Origin: Lingula anatina
Taxonomy: Eukaryota; Brachiopoda; Lingulata; Lingulida; Lingulidae
Assembly (NCBI RefSeq): GCF_001039355.2
Contig: NW_019773513.1
Location: 1,967,876 to 2,031,875, forward strand
Direction: 5' to 3'
DNA length: 64,000 bases
The translations under genes were made by a program, and so were the position numbers. Under the pieces are notes generated by a model. That model saw only the letters and a program-made list of their open reading frames with translations, did not search any database and was not told where the DNA came from. Shown in pieces: positions 1 to 13,257 of this stretch. Within the stretch, counting starts at the first letter, position 1; every line of letters starts with the position of its first letter.

Positions 1-1128
1 AAACACAGTTTGTGCTCAGATTCTTTAACTCATTTAGGTCTGTGCCTGGCTTAAAGAGCAAGCTACCATCATAGAAAGTCATGAGTCAAAATGCAGCCAG
101 TTCTGAAAAGAATTTTGCTTTGATCTTGATCTTAACAACCTGCAAACAAATGATGCTGCTGATGCAATAAAATCATATTTATGATTAGCAATGTTAGTAT
201 AACTCATTTTCCTTTCAATTTTCCCACACAAAACAAAGAAGAAAGGGTGACAATATTGTTAGAGGTGTGAGATGGGTGCTCAAACAGGTATGCAACACCA
301 AATAGCAATGTCTGGTGGAAAAGTAAATGTTCAATGGTAAATATATTAGTCACAATAACTACATAAGTTATGGATGACATGACAAAATCTATAGAGTTAT
401 ATCAGTTAGGTCAGGCAAACCTGGTTTGACAAAGAAAACTGGTTTTAAAGTAGGTCAAATTCACTTTTTTTATAATTCAACATTAAGTATTGGGAAAAAT
501 ATATATAACTTTTAGAAAAAAAAAGAAATCTCCAAGATTTTGATGAAACATTGTAAAATTAAGATGCCAAAATAATAAAGTGGGTTGAGCCTGTTTCAAC
601 AGACATTGGAACTTAGGCATGGCTGATTACAAAACAAAATTTACAACAGGCAAAAAGACACTGAAATGAAAATATGAAGTTCTCAATAACACAAAATGGA
701 ACACTGATGTCTTTTGCAATATTGTTCCAGATAAATATCCATGAGAGTTCCTTGCCTTTCTAGGCAAATTCTGTACCAAGATCAACAGCAATTTATGTGC
801 AAATGAGACAATTCCATTTTTGCCAAGATGATGCTAAACATGGCTGCATTCACAAATAGCATTGTTTCAGGCTAAATATCAACTATATAATTTGAAGTCA
901 CATCAATAAAGATTTTATAGAAATTTCTCTGCGCACTGGCCTGGATTACAGAGAGATAACAATTTTTAAACTCAAAATGTGCGTATGTCTGATGGCATAT
1001 CAAATGACATATTTCGGTCAGGTCTTAAACAGCCCTATGTGTGAACACAGCTTCACCTATTCCTCTCTTGGAAAATCAATACCTAGAACAAGTTTTCAGA
1101 GCAAATATCTCCCTCCCCAAGAACCTAC

Positions 1129-2120
1129 CAAACCCATAATTTTCCAGAATCAAGCCTTCAGGAATACTGAAATCAAGGTCAGCAGCCAGAATTCCCAGAG
1201 GATCCAAATCTGCAATGTTATGCCCATGGACCTAGGGATTGGAGATTAGTAGAACATTAGTGGAGATTATTCTCTGTGATGGAAAGGGATAGAGACAAAG
1301 CTTGCAATCGTTTTTTGTTACTTCAGAAAATAGTTGCGTTTACATATTGAATGAACAGGCTTTAGAAGAGAGGTGTTGCATGTACAGAAAGAGGAAAAAC
1401 ACCAAGAGAGACAAGACCATATGAAGTTGATTTGAAAATGAAAAACAAATAGTGAAACAACATTCTGATGTTCTACCAGGGTAGAAGTAAAAACATGTAA
1501 CAAATAAAAATCTTACAATTTTCCTCGTCTCTGTATACAAAAATACAGAAAAAAAAAAGCAAATGCAGATAAAGTTTGTAATAAATCTAAATATCAAAAT
1601 TACACCCCGATGACTTCACAACTTGTAATTATCTGGAATACTGTGAGGCCCCTACAGGCCAGATGTGTTCTTGTAATTCACTTTATATTTATATTAAGCA
1701 TAAGACACACAAACACATGATTAAGTTGACAATGCAGACAATATGTCAATTCAGGAAAAGCCATGAAATTGAAAGGGGCATATTACAAAGTAAACAGATG
1801 ATGTAGACCACTGTGATGTCTATCTAGAAAGGTTTTACTTGAATAATGGTGTAATTAAACCAGGGCCCCGTATCTCGAAAGCATCGTGTATTGCGATAAT
1901 ATATCAAAAAGAGGCTACAGTTTATAATATGGGACAAGTAATGGAATCGAGACGCTTGCGCACGTGCGCAACATAGCGAAGCTTACGAGATACGGGGCCC
2001 AGGTCTGCAAGTATCTGCAATAGCATCAGGAACGATAAACAGTTGATTCACATTTTTGTCTGGAAAGAGCTGAAAATTGAACTGCATTAGAGTAATATTA
2101 CAAAGCGGGAACCACAAAAT

Positions 2121-2184
<64 letters not shown>

Positions 2185-4448
2185 GAGCACTGTACCTTTT
2201 CCCATATTGTATATTTACACAAAAGATAAGTATGCTAAATAAGTATGATCTCCAACGTTGTGGTCATTTCCCGTGGTATGTATGGCAAAAGGTTACGACC
2301 ACCTGTCCGAGCTGTCTTTTATCTGACCTAGTTTCCATCCAAATGTATGATATGTACATTTATTTAGCTTACACTGAAATAGAGCTTAAAAAAACCAACG
2401 CCAGTACTTCATGTTAACTTGGCAGAGAATAGATATGGATAGGAGGACAAATATTGAAAAGAAAAGACATTTCATAGGGCAGATTCAGAACAAGTTGATC
2501 CACAACGTTATACAATAAAATGATATAAGAAGACACAATAATTTAAAACTGTGGCCTAGGCCCACAAATATATACATGATTCATTACTTTTAGTTCACAA
2601 CAGATACCATTTATAATATATACATTGAAAATAACAGCCATTCTTCGCAAACAATAACAATACTAATGACAACAACAATAGTCATTTATTTACCTGGTAG
2701 GCTCTGATCAACCTTTGAATATTTTGGTGTTGTATGATATCAAGTTCTGTTTCAGCCCTGGAGGTAGGGGCTGCTGTCGCCGTTGACGTGGGAACACTTA
2801 AGGAGCTGCTTATGGACGGGGGTGGCTGGTATATGAAATCATTGGAGAAGTACGCATCCCACGACTGAAATGTCACATGACAATCTTGAATAAGCCAGGA
2901 ACAACATATCAGCAAGACACTAATGGTACATGGGGAATTGTTGGCAAAGTCTTTGCATCTCAGGACTGCAATATTATTAAATATACAAAATAGATAGCAA
3001 TCAAGTGGAATTATTAAGCAGTATAAAATAAGAAAATTGTTAGAAAAATGTTAATTATAGGATTTAGTTTGTTTCATACTGCAGTATTTAAATGCTATGT
3101 GAAAAAATAAATACTAGTACACATTCCCAATAATGATTTTCTCTTCTTTTTTTAAGACTTTTGAAAATATATTGGTCAAAAGGAGTGAAAAGGTTATCTT
3201 AGGTAAGAGTTGATTTCTAAAGTGGCAGATAAGAAAAAAGTTGTTACTATGAACCTCCATATTATTTTTTTCACATGGCATTACAATGCTGCCACAATTT
3301 CAAAATTATGCACTGCAAATTTCAATATTTGATGTGTCATAACTGAGGCCATTTTTATCTTGTCAGATCTTTTTGACACTGATATGCCCTGAGGTTTAGT
3401 AACATGATAATGTGATTAAGATGATTCTACGACAATTCCCCCCTGGACAATTCCCACTTTTCCTAACAGTGGCCACTGTTTAAATTATAGCTATCTCTAA
3501 TGTTGACATGCATTTCATGACTGCCTCAGGAAGTAGAATACTTAATCATGACTTAATATTTCCTCCATGTCAAAATATGGCCAACCCATATAAAAGTAAT
3601 CCTCTAAAGATCTCCCGGCCGTCCACACGTGCCAGGCCTGCGGTTAAATCTGTCAAAATCAGTAAGACTACTTCACTGGTATGGGATATTTATGGTTAAA
3701 ATGCAAGTCTCGGGTGGTTTAAGCTATTTTATGCATGTTCTGTTATTTATGTCTTAGATAATGATAATTTATCAAAAGAAAAAAAAAAAGACTTTATGAT
3801 TTAAAAGTGTATAAATATACACCAAGGGTATTGCCAATTAACAGGTAATGGGCATGTTATTAGCTATTCATTTCTTACACACATCACAGTTTCACTGTCA
3901 AATAATATCTGTCTAAGTTGTGTAGAACTTTATCATTTCCAATGCTTCTGTTGCATGGCGGCTTAAATCTAAGAATGAGCTGCTGTTGCAATACCTTTTC
4001 CATAAATGGCATATTCCATCCACATAAGAGCATTAGTCCCAGAATTTTTTAAAATAACTAAAGCTCTCACGCCATCTATCTGAGATGACCTCAGCAGTAA
4101 TTTCGACCCCTTTCTTTTTCTTTCTGAAAATGGATAAATGGCAAAGTATCCGGATATCAACTCAACTCTTGCTATGTTAGTTGATGCCAAGAAAAATAAC
4201 TGGTGTGGTATGATTTAAAATGTGTTTGCATCCATTAACAATACCTTATGGACACTATTTGGGTCTCTCTTCCATGCCTCATACATTTCCTCTTCATAAA
4301 CTGAGGAGGTTCCATTTAGAAATGAATGTTTCGTTACTGCATTCCTCTTAGATAAAATTACTGCTGTGCATTCTGGAGTGCCTGCACTTGCCAACACTCT
4401 GGCTGTCCAAGGTTGGGCACACACGGCTAAAGTCTTTATACGATACAT
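1129..4448 (-). CDS. OGDH: 2-oxoglutarate dehydrogenase E1 (partial, 5' exons only)
   Basis: E1 component of the mitochondrial 2-oxoglutarate dehydrogenase complex, a thiamine-diphosphate enzyme that decarboxylates 2-oxoglutarate in the TCA cycle. Three coding exons are visible: 4448-4245, 2864-2694 and 1231-1129, with phases 0, 0 and 1. Exon 1 starts at an ATG preceded 12 nt upstream by an in-frame TAA and encodes a basic, Arg/Lys-containing leader typical of mitochondrial import, then the family signature EEEMYEAWKRDPNSVHK (residues 52-68). Exon 2 continues directly with SWDAYFSND, a low-complexity Ser/Thr/Pro linker, and ends IQRLIRAYQ. Exon 3 encodes HGHNIADLDPLGIL, matching the GHxxAxLDPLGI block of OGDH. 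The third donor (GTAGGT after 1129) is the least certain boundary. The catalytic domain lies left of the window. OGDH rather than DHTKD1 is favoured because of the EEMY...SVHKSWD N-terminus; OGDH and OGDHL cannot be distinguished in an invertebrate. Confidence 0.88.
1863..2000. mobile_element. MITE-like element with 20-bp terminal inverted repeats
   Basis: The element begins GGGCCCCGTATCTCGAAAGC and ends with its inverse (one mismatch); 138 bp, no coding capacity. It lies in OGDH intron 2. No clear target-site duplication is visible, so the superfamily is not assigned. Confidence 0.75.
2122..2180. repeat. (AC)n microsatellite
   Basis: About 29 uninterrupted AC units in OGDH intron 2, 120 bp from the MITE-like element. 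Confidence 0.98.
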
Positions 4449-5696
4449 GATGGTAGGATGTTAACTCAACAAATCATATGAGAACGTGAGCTGTGTAGTC
4501 TGTAATAAGAGATGGTTTGGGCTTTGGTAAGCCAGCTTGATAGCTTCTCCCACGATTCTCAGTTGTTGCTTAACACTTGTGCCTAAGTAACTTGTTTTTC
4601 GCTGTGTGTGTGTCTAACAGCCAACCGGCAGTTTCGTCAGCTTCAGATCCTGGAGAGTGACACAACACTCCACTGTGCAAGAACTCTTCAGCTGCAGAGG
4701 TCAAGAAGGTAAGACGACAACAGTGTTTTTTTAGGCTGAAATAATAAATAGAAACACCAAATTAAACAATAGTGGTGTTAAGTACGATTCTTTTTTGCTA
4801 TGAAATTAAACTTATGAGAGATATTACAACGATTTAAAGACACTCCTGAATAATATTCACCTTGTACGTTAGTCAGTAGGTTGTCTGTCCTGAGCTGAAG
4901 TTTCACTTCCGGTGCTATGACGTCATAATCACTAACAGATATTAGCTTTCTATTGGATAATCATTGAACATATAACCAATGCACGTCGGCCTTACAAATG
5001 AAGTAGGGTAGAAAAATAAAGTGGGAACTTGGAACAGAGTTTTTCGTGGAATACTGGGGGCTCTTCTGTGAAGGCTGTATTATTTAAGTACAAAGCACAT
5101 AAATATATTTCAGTACAAATTATTTCTTCTTGTTCGGTTGTTTTTATTTATTTTTAAAATTTACTTAAATGTGAAAAGTAATAGATGAACTGCAGAACAA
5201 GAATGAAATGAAATGTGGAAACCGTACAAGTTTTAGTCATGTGACTAGTCACGAGGACTGTAAACAATCGTGCTTGACGTTCTAGACATAAGTAATTATA
5301 AAGACACGAATATGCCTCATACAGTCATTTCAGAGGATTGACACTACATATCAGTAAGTCAGTTAATTTGTTTATAGGCTTTTTAATGCGTGAGTGTCGC
5401 CGTTAATTTGGGAGAATGGAAAACAAAGTTTGTTTACATTCGGTTTCTGGGTCTACTCGGAGCTGTCGGTCGCTTTGATAAATACCAGTAAAACGCCAAT
5501 GGTCCACTACTGCCTGTGTCATGTATGCAGGGTCACTAAATATCATTTATCAACAAGGAGCATTTTCAAATATGCAAATCTTGGTGCGTATTTTCCATAG
5601 TGGTTTTTTTTCTGATTAAAAGTAAATCTACATAAAAGATGACTGGGCAATTAAAAAAAAAATTTATTTAAACTAAATGAAGCATAGTTTGACACT

Positions 5697-5882
5697 GCCT
5701 GTAACCGGATTTAGATTCGATTTCTGGTCTCCTCCTGAAATTAAAATTTTGACAAGCTGAATCATATGGCACCGTTTGCCCTCTGAAATACCAAAAATAC
5801 CACGCTAAGTCAGGTGGGGTGGGGTGGAGGATCGGCTTCGTATCTGCAGACCCCCCTTCAAATAATCCTGGGTCCGCCCCTG
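5697..5882 (-). mobile_element. CAGGGGCGG-family element, diverged copy
   Basis: On the minus strand it begins CAGGGGCGGACCCAGGATTA and aligns with the 17391-17645 copy through several blocks (ATTATTTGAAG, AAACGGTGCCAT, ATGATTCAGCT). Non-coding, shorter than the second copy, 5' flank of SLC15A4. Confidence 0.7.
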
Positions 5883-6941
5883 CATGCTACAGGCTTTCAT
5901 AGATTAGATGTTCTTGCAATGCCTAAGTTAATACTAAAGCATTTTAAAGAAGTGCATCTAATGAAGATGAGAAAGATTTCTGGTCATAAAAATATAAGGT
6001 AAAATATAGGTTTTACCATTTATGTAGAAGGCTATTAAAAACAGTGCTGTGGTTATAATCAAGTGTAAAAGATAATTGCTAGCAATTCAAGCATTTATTT
6101 CAGGGGAGATTAATAATTGGCCGTCTGCACATTGGTATAGAAAACAGAAAATTTCTTGAGAAGGTTACTATTTACTGTACTTAAAAAAATCTGTTTATTA
6201 CTTTTTTTGTTTCTTTAAAGCATTTTTTGTAACTTAATTATCACAGACATGCTGAAACTGTCAGTCCAATCGGTCAGTTTATCTGGACCTGTAAAAAATT
6301 GGACTTTTAAGAGATGCAATTTTGAATTTACAGTCATCATCTGACATACTTCACTAATAAAATTATATAATACCCAAAGTGTTTTTTCCCTTCCATTTCA
6401 AGCCTATCACATTCACAATCAAAGTAAGCTACTGTAATAATACTGGTTGTATCTGTCTCATATGAATAGGGTGATTTTTGGTTGGCCAAAAATCCATTCG
6501 GTCAGGCAAATTTTTCATTATTGCCGGTCCAAAGTTCCGACCATTCTGAATAGTTTTCATCATGTCTGTTATCATTTGAAAGAAAAAAGTGAATAAAGGT
6601 CAGTGACAGATGACTTATCGACATGTTTAAACTGAAATAGTAATACTGTTAAAGCATGCTTCTTCATATTAATCAGTCAGAAAAATCTTATCAAATATCT
6701 GATAAGATGAGTGAAAAAATACAAAGTACGAAGACCTAGAGTCAATAGTGATTAGAGATACCGGTATAATGCTGTGTAAAATTATTTTTGAACAGTATAA
6801 TCCTAATCTCTCTTCAATATTATTACTAAGCGTGGCTTGACTTTTGGACTCTCAAAACCATTAACCAGACTAGATAAAACTTTGCTAGTTAGTGGGTTGA
6901 TTTGCATGACTTACAGGAATTTTGTTTTTTAGTTGGAGACC

Positions 6942-6992
6942 ATGTACAAGGTACAGAAACTTCAAACAAGAAACTGCTCTGTCAAACATTGA
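6942..6992 (+). promoter_or_regulatory. upstream ORF in the SLC15A4 leader
   Basis: If transcription includes the exon starting at 6933, the first ATG (6942) opens a 16-codon ORF ending in TGA at 6990-6992, 80 nt before the main ATG at 7073. Such upstream ORFs commonly reduce main-ORF initiation. Whether it is in the mature leader is not shown by the sequence. Confidence 0.35.
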
Positions 6993-7072
6993 TTAAGAAA
7001 GCTTCCTGATCCAGGACTGATCGAGGCAAGGCTTCAGAGACAGTTGGCCAGTTGGCCCAGTCATCAAACAAT

Positions 7073-10000
7073 ATGTCCAGCTCAAACCTTACTGACCACC
7101 CAGGGGAAACAACTCCCCTTACTGGGAGTAATGCAGCCAGCAGCGGCAGCAGTTATAAAGTTCATGTCAAACCCGAGTCCAGTCGTCGCCTGGTGACAGT
7201 TTGTATTCTGATGACAGAACTGTGTGAGAGGCTGACTTACTATAGCATCAATGCTAACTTGTTGATATTTCTGAAGAATCAGCTGAAGTATGATAATGTT
7301 ACGGCAACAGTCATCACTTACTTGTTTACAGGTGAGAACAAAGGTATTTGTGACATACTGTACATACAATATATATAAATACTGACTTGAATATTTTCAT
7401 ATATCTGACATGTATATGGTTGGGATACAGGTAAGAATCAATATATTGATTGCATATAGCATATTGGATTACTGATTATACATGTAAATATGCATAAAAT
7501 TAAAAAAGATTTACTACTTACTAGTATCATTATTTTTGAAGATTTGTAACAAAAATTTGATTGCCCTGGGCCTATATATTTTTACCTAATTCTGGGGTAG
7601 CGCTAGCAATTTTTTTGCGCTTAGCCAAATCACCACTTTTTTTGTCAATTTGTTATCAAAATTATTATAATTCTAAAGCAAGTCAAATCAAGCCCTTTTT
7701 CTTTAGCCAGTTTAAGTTAATTTTAGCATTTGGCTAAATTGGCAAGTGTTAGCGCTACCCCAGTAATTGGCTAAGACAAAATCTTTACTTAGATTACCCT
7801 TATGCCCAGTAAAGTGGGCCTAGTTTACAGTGGCCTTTTTATTTCAGGCACATGTTACCTTGTTCCGGTAATAGGAGGATGGGTGGCCGACTCTTTATCT
7901 GGACGCTTCAATGCAATATTTGGTAGTGGGCTCATTTATACAGTAGGTGAGGATGTCATGTCTTTATTTACTTACTTCAACTGTTTTTTTAAATATTTTT
8001 AATTAAAAAAATTTTTTCAAGGCCCTGAGCGCTCATGGCTACAATCAGGTCATCTCCTAAAGTTATACCCATTTTTACTGATCTTCTATCTTGCAGTAAA
8101 CATGTTATCATTGTAGCCTTGTTAAACCTGTGACATTATCAGTTGAAGATTTATTCAGTTAATAAATATGCCAGGATAGGTTATGTATTTATCTCAAGTG
8201 ACCTTAGGTGGCAGATTCTGTAAGAATTAGCTGAATATTTCAAAAATATGACAGAAATTGCATCCTTTGCTTACACTAAAATATGCACCAAGCCCATGGT
8301 ATATTTTTGAAAAAAGCACCATTGAATAGAGAAAATAGTATTTTTTATCTTAGATCCACAATGATAGACTGTATAATTTGTTTTGCATTAGAATGCGTTC
8401 ATTCTCATGCCTTATGTCACATAACTATAGTGAATTTATTAACATTGTTGTAAAGTTCTGTGTGAAGTACATGTAAGTTTTATGATTTACTTATAGGCTC
8501 AATCATTCTACCAGCTGTGGCCTTTGATTACCAAGGAGCTAGTTCTAACAGTCAATTAGGGCTCTCATTGGTAAGACAATTATCTTAACAATGCCCTGTA
8601 TTGGCTGTCATGATCACCAAGAGATAGTATAGATTGTAAGTGGTGGGGCTTGTGTGTTTATTGTAAAAGGGGGGGGGGGCATATGGCATTTGGTATATAA
8701 ACAGTTGAACACACTGAAGGTATATAAAGGCAACATATATGATTATTTGAATTATTTTACTTTCGATTCCTCATTTGATCTGAATAATAATATTAGAAAA
8801 TGTAAGTGTCTAACTTCATTGTTGTCTTTTTTTTATTTTATTGCTAAAGTAATATTTTTTTCAAAAATAATTACCAGTGATTTTAAGTGGGATGAATCTA
8901 ATTCTTTATATGTTTTGATGTATTTTAGAATTTTCTTACAGGGAGAGATGCAGGGTTTTTTCCTCACTGGTCTATTTCTGGTTGCCATAGGAACTGGTGG
9001 TATAAAGGCAAATGTAGGTCCATTTGGTGCTCAGCAGTTAGAAGACCTGGGATCTGATGCAGTGCAATCATTCTTCAATTGGTATGTTTGAAAAGATACA
9101 TTGTTATTGACAGTTGCTCTTACAACTTGATAATGAAAGTAGTCTTCAATTAACATCACTCTAACGTTTTTTTAGTTATTTAATCTTTTTTTCTATATTT
9201 CATTTAGGTACACCATGGATGTTTTACAATAGTGTGGGTAGAAGAGTAGAAAAAATAATATTTTGGGATGTAAATGAGATAACGAATTGAAACGGAGTTC
9301 AATCAGTCAGGGTAAAAGCGGGTTTTTGAATGTGATTTTCCTAATTTATCATCATCTGTTTTCAATCCATATTACTGTAGATATCTGTTTTTTCTATCAT
9401 TTCTGTCTTTTTTCTTTCTCCTTTCTTTCATTTGATTGTTATACAGAATAGGTCATCTCACGTGAGTATATTTTGATCAGTGGCATGTGGTTATCTTCTT
9501 GCCAGGTGTATTATATAATAATTGTGACCCTGTGTATATAGCTTGTATATTCACATCAGTCCGAGAGGGGGTACTACTGCAAGCCATGTATGAATGTCAG
9601 CTGTTTATTTGTCCTCGTTTTTCTGGTTTTAACATTTGAAGCATGCTTGAAATGTGTTAGTAACACTTTTGCCCAAAAAAGTTTTTTTTTCTTGTGCCAA
9701 TTTCGTGTGCCAATGAGGGGTAAATCTGTTGTGGTGTCAGGTAAATAAAGATTCATACAGTGCTAACAATAACAGCCAGTCTTGCTCAGCATGTATATTT
9801 AACATAATGAACAGTTTCCCAGTCAATTATATTTTATGGCAAAGGAAGCTGCCCCAGTATGTAAGCTGTGTTGTGAGATGCACAACATATCTTAGACAAA
9901 TAACGGCATGTTACCAATATTATGTTTATGGTTTAAAGAATGAACAATTATTTCCTACCCTTAATTTTTTAAATTTCAATATAAAATGTGGCCTCTTAGA

Positions 10001-13000
10001 ATAATAGTATAACCGTAGTTTTAGTACCCCAACGTACCATTCTCCAACATCTTCACATTTTCTTTTATTGTTCTGTTGATTTGAAATGATTATTGATTCA
10101 AAGAATTTATGGAAAATGTATGTTAAAAATATTCACATTATGTAGGATGTGCATGCCCTCAGGTTGCTCTCTGTATTTACATGACTATTATAAGGATTAC
10201 ATATTTTCAAGCCATTTTTAATCAAATTGTTTTGGTATATCATCAGGATGCAGACATTTAACTGCAGTCTCTCCTCTTTGCTTTGTAAATCTTGGATTTA
10301 GCTGGACCCTGCAAGGACCCATAGGTGGTCTGATAAAAAGGAGGGGGGGGTATTGTTCCAATCAAGTTTCTAAAACCTGAAAGCAGGCTATAAGACTGTG
10401 TTAAAGTTAAAGTTGAAGAAAGAACAGGAGTTTTGCAGTCATTGATGAGTTTTGTTATTTTCCAGGTTTTATTGGTTCATTAACCTGGGCTCAGCAGTAT
10501 CCTTCTCTATAGTGGCCTACATACAACAGGAGATCAGTTTCTTCTGGGGCTATCTGATCCCAGCAGTATCCTTGATCCTGGCCAATGTCATTTTCTTTGT
10601 GGCCAAGAACAAGTATAAAGCTCATGACCCTGGTGGTGAGTGCTTTAATAATAATTCATAGATTGGCAAAATTCATAATTGAGAGTCTTTTGTAGTTTTT
10701 TAAATGGGGTTTGTTTTGTTTTGTTTGATTTGGTTGTTTCATTGTCTGCTCAGACAAAAAATACCTTTGACATAAAATTGGACTGACTCATATCATCACA
10801 TTCGTTTTATAGAGAGTGTTCTAGCCACCACAGTTTCGATCATAAAGGAAGGTGTTCAGAAAAAACGCCACAGTCCTGAAGTTTTAGACTCGTACCTGGA
10901 TTATGCCAAGTATTCCAATGGTGGGTCCTATACAACAGAGGCTGTGGAGGGAGTGAAGATGCTGGGGAGAGTAATCCCAATCTTCATTGCTATGATTATG
11001 TACTGGACTATCTATTCCCAGGTATGGTATTGTGCAAACTATCTCAGCTAAGATGAAAACAGAATACATATTATCTGAGTGTATTCAAGATAAAAAGCCA
11101 AAAGTATTCGAGAAAAGAGAAAGGATTCATATACCTCCCAAGAAAGAAACTGGATTGAGAATATAGGAATTAAGAACTTTTTTTACAATATAAATTTACT
11201 GTAATTAGAACTGGACTGGCTTTGAATGTATTTCATTTCATTTCCCTTAACAGATGCAAAGCACATACTTACTGCAAGGGACCCATATGAAATTAGGCTT
11301 CAGCGATGACGATTTTAAGATCCCTGCTGCATCTCTTAATCTGTTCAATGTCGCCATCATCCTCATTCTTGTTCCTATAATGGACCGTATTGTCTATCCT
11401 CTGCTGGCCCGTGTGAAGATTTACCCATCACAGTTGGTTAGAATAGGTACTTAATTAAGAGTGTGCGTGTGTGTGTGTGTGTGTTGTTAATTGGATGGCA
11501 GGTTGGGGTATTGCACTGGAGTCTCCTCTTTATTACGTGTATTACATACATTTCCTAAACTGGTGTTGTCAAAGTAATACACTATTAGTATCGTGATTAT
11601 TACTCAGGCCCGTAGCCAGGGGGGGTTCGGGGGGTTCGAAAGAACCGCCCTCTTTGCTGGGAAAAGGTCCACTTTGGATAAAATTTGATCTAGGTACATG
11701 ATGGTTTTATGGTAAAAGGTCCACTTTTTCAAAAAACGAACCCCCCATTTGAAATTGCTGGCTACGGGCCTGTTACTAATATTACTAAATTGTATAATTA
11801 TTACCAAAAATGATAATTTGAGAGGTGGAAAAGCAATGTGAGGAGATAAATATAACAAAATTTAAATGAAATATTAGAAAAATGAATATCTTAATAATAA
11901 AGTTCATATTGCTATACAGGTATAGGCATGGTGCTAGCCACCCTGTCAGTGGTAGTGGCTGGTTTTGTAGAGGTGGCTAGGAGAGATGAATTACAGGTAT
12001 ATGGGGGAATAGTACAGACCATATCAAATGTACAGTACAATGCTTCCAGTATCAGTATCTTCTGGCAAGTTCCACAGTTCACCCTAATTGGTGCTAGTGA
12101 GGTGTTTGCTAGTATATCAGGTAAGAATGAGAGAAGTGAAGTTTTTCTTTTAAGTTGAAAGAATGCTAGCATTTTCACATATTTTTCAATTTTATAATTG
12201 TTTTTACTTAAAAAGTTAAAAAAAATGGTTTTCAGTTTGAGAGAATTAATATTAATATTGATTATTTTTATTATTAATATAACATTAATTTTATTTTCAA
12301 TTTAAGATGTATCTCTTGTTTATTGCTACTATATTTAAGTTGAAGCTTCTGTAAAATATCAACCTCTCACTACATTGCATTAGTTGAGCTGTGCAATGTT
12401 GGTTGTTATTGTTTTTTTAACATCATTGTGTTTTTCTTTAAAAATAAAAATAACCTGTGAGCTACAACAACACATTAAATGTTGTTTTGTTTCAAAGCTT
12501 ATAAATTCAGTAAATGGTTTGTACATGAAGCATCATTCTTCCTCTTCTGACTGAATGTTTTAGAATTGTTTGGTCATAAGTCCAAATAACTTCAGTGGAC
12601 CTCATTTAATTACCAGCAAGTACCAAAAGAAAGTTTATACTTAAAGATCTGTTCTGTGTTTCTCTACTGATTTAATAACATCTGTGATGTGGGTGAAAGT
12701 GATGGTCATCACTCTAAGGGGCCATTCAGAATGAGAAGATATGAGTGCTAACTGGTCCACGGCCTAAATATGGCAGACCTACATGAAAGGAAAACCACTT
12801 TAAAATCCTGTTATGGTCTCTCTGCTGCTCACACACCTCCCCACGCGTTGTCGCTCAGCTGGTCAAATTGAGCCAAGATTTAATTACTGTGCCCCTGCAG
12901 GCACGACGGATGAGGAGGCGCGAAAGAGGCGGAGAGACGATTACAGGATTAAGCTGTCTTCCTTTCATGTAGGTCCGCCATATTTAGGCCGTGGACCAGT

Positions 13001-13220
13001 TAGCACTCGGATCTTCTGAATATTTTTGATCTTTCTTTAAGTTTTGTTTGCTCATGCTGCTAGTCAATTTTGTTCTTCAGGGCTGGAGTTTGCCTACTCC
13101 CAGGCACCTGCTGTCCTGCAAGGTCTTATTATGGGGATGTTCCTACTGACCAATGGTCTGGGGAACTATTTGGGGTCAGCACTGATTGCCATTGTCAATG
13201 CAGCTACTGTGGATGGTCAG

Positions 13221-13257
<37 letters not shown>

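Larger units (their letters stand above)
4449..7072. promoter_or_regulatory. divergent OGDH / SLC15A4 upstream region with candidate 5' UTR exons
   Basis: The region between the OGDH start (minus) and the SLC15A4 start (plus). A segment at 4621-4708 has a plausible plus-strand acceptor (TCTAACAG ending 4620) and a strong donor (GTAAGA from 4709). The SLC15A4 start-codon exon has a good acceptor (TTTTTTAG ending 6932), so at least one upstream non-coding exon is expected and 4621-4708 is a candidate. This is inference without transcript data. The rest is AT-rich, with a transposon fragment at about 5697-5882 and no recognisable coding sequence. Confidence 0.45.

Noticed and set aside
977-1249. 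Plus-strand 90-codon open frame
   Set aside because: It is the antisense shadow of OGDH exon 3 (minus, 1231-1129), whose translation matches the family block GHNIADLDPLGIL.
1983-2222. Minus-strand frame with a long Cys-Val run
   Set aside because: Produced by reading through the (AC)n microsatellite.
8654-9091. 145-codon frame around SLC15A4 exon 4
   Set aside because: Only 8942-9081 is coding; the upstream part is intron read-through without transporter homology.
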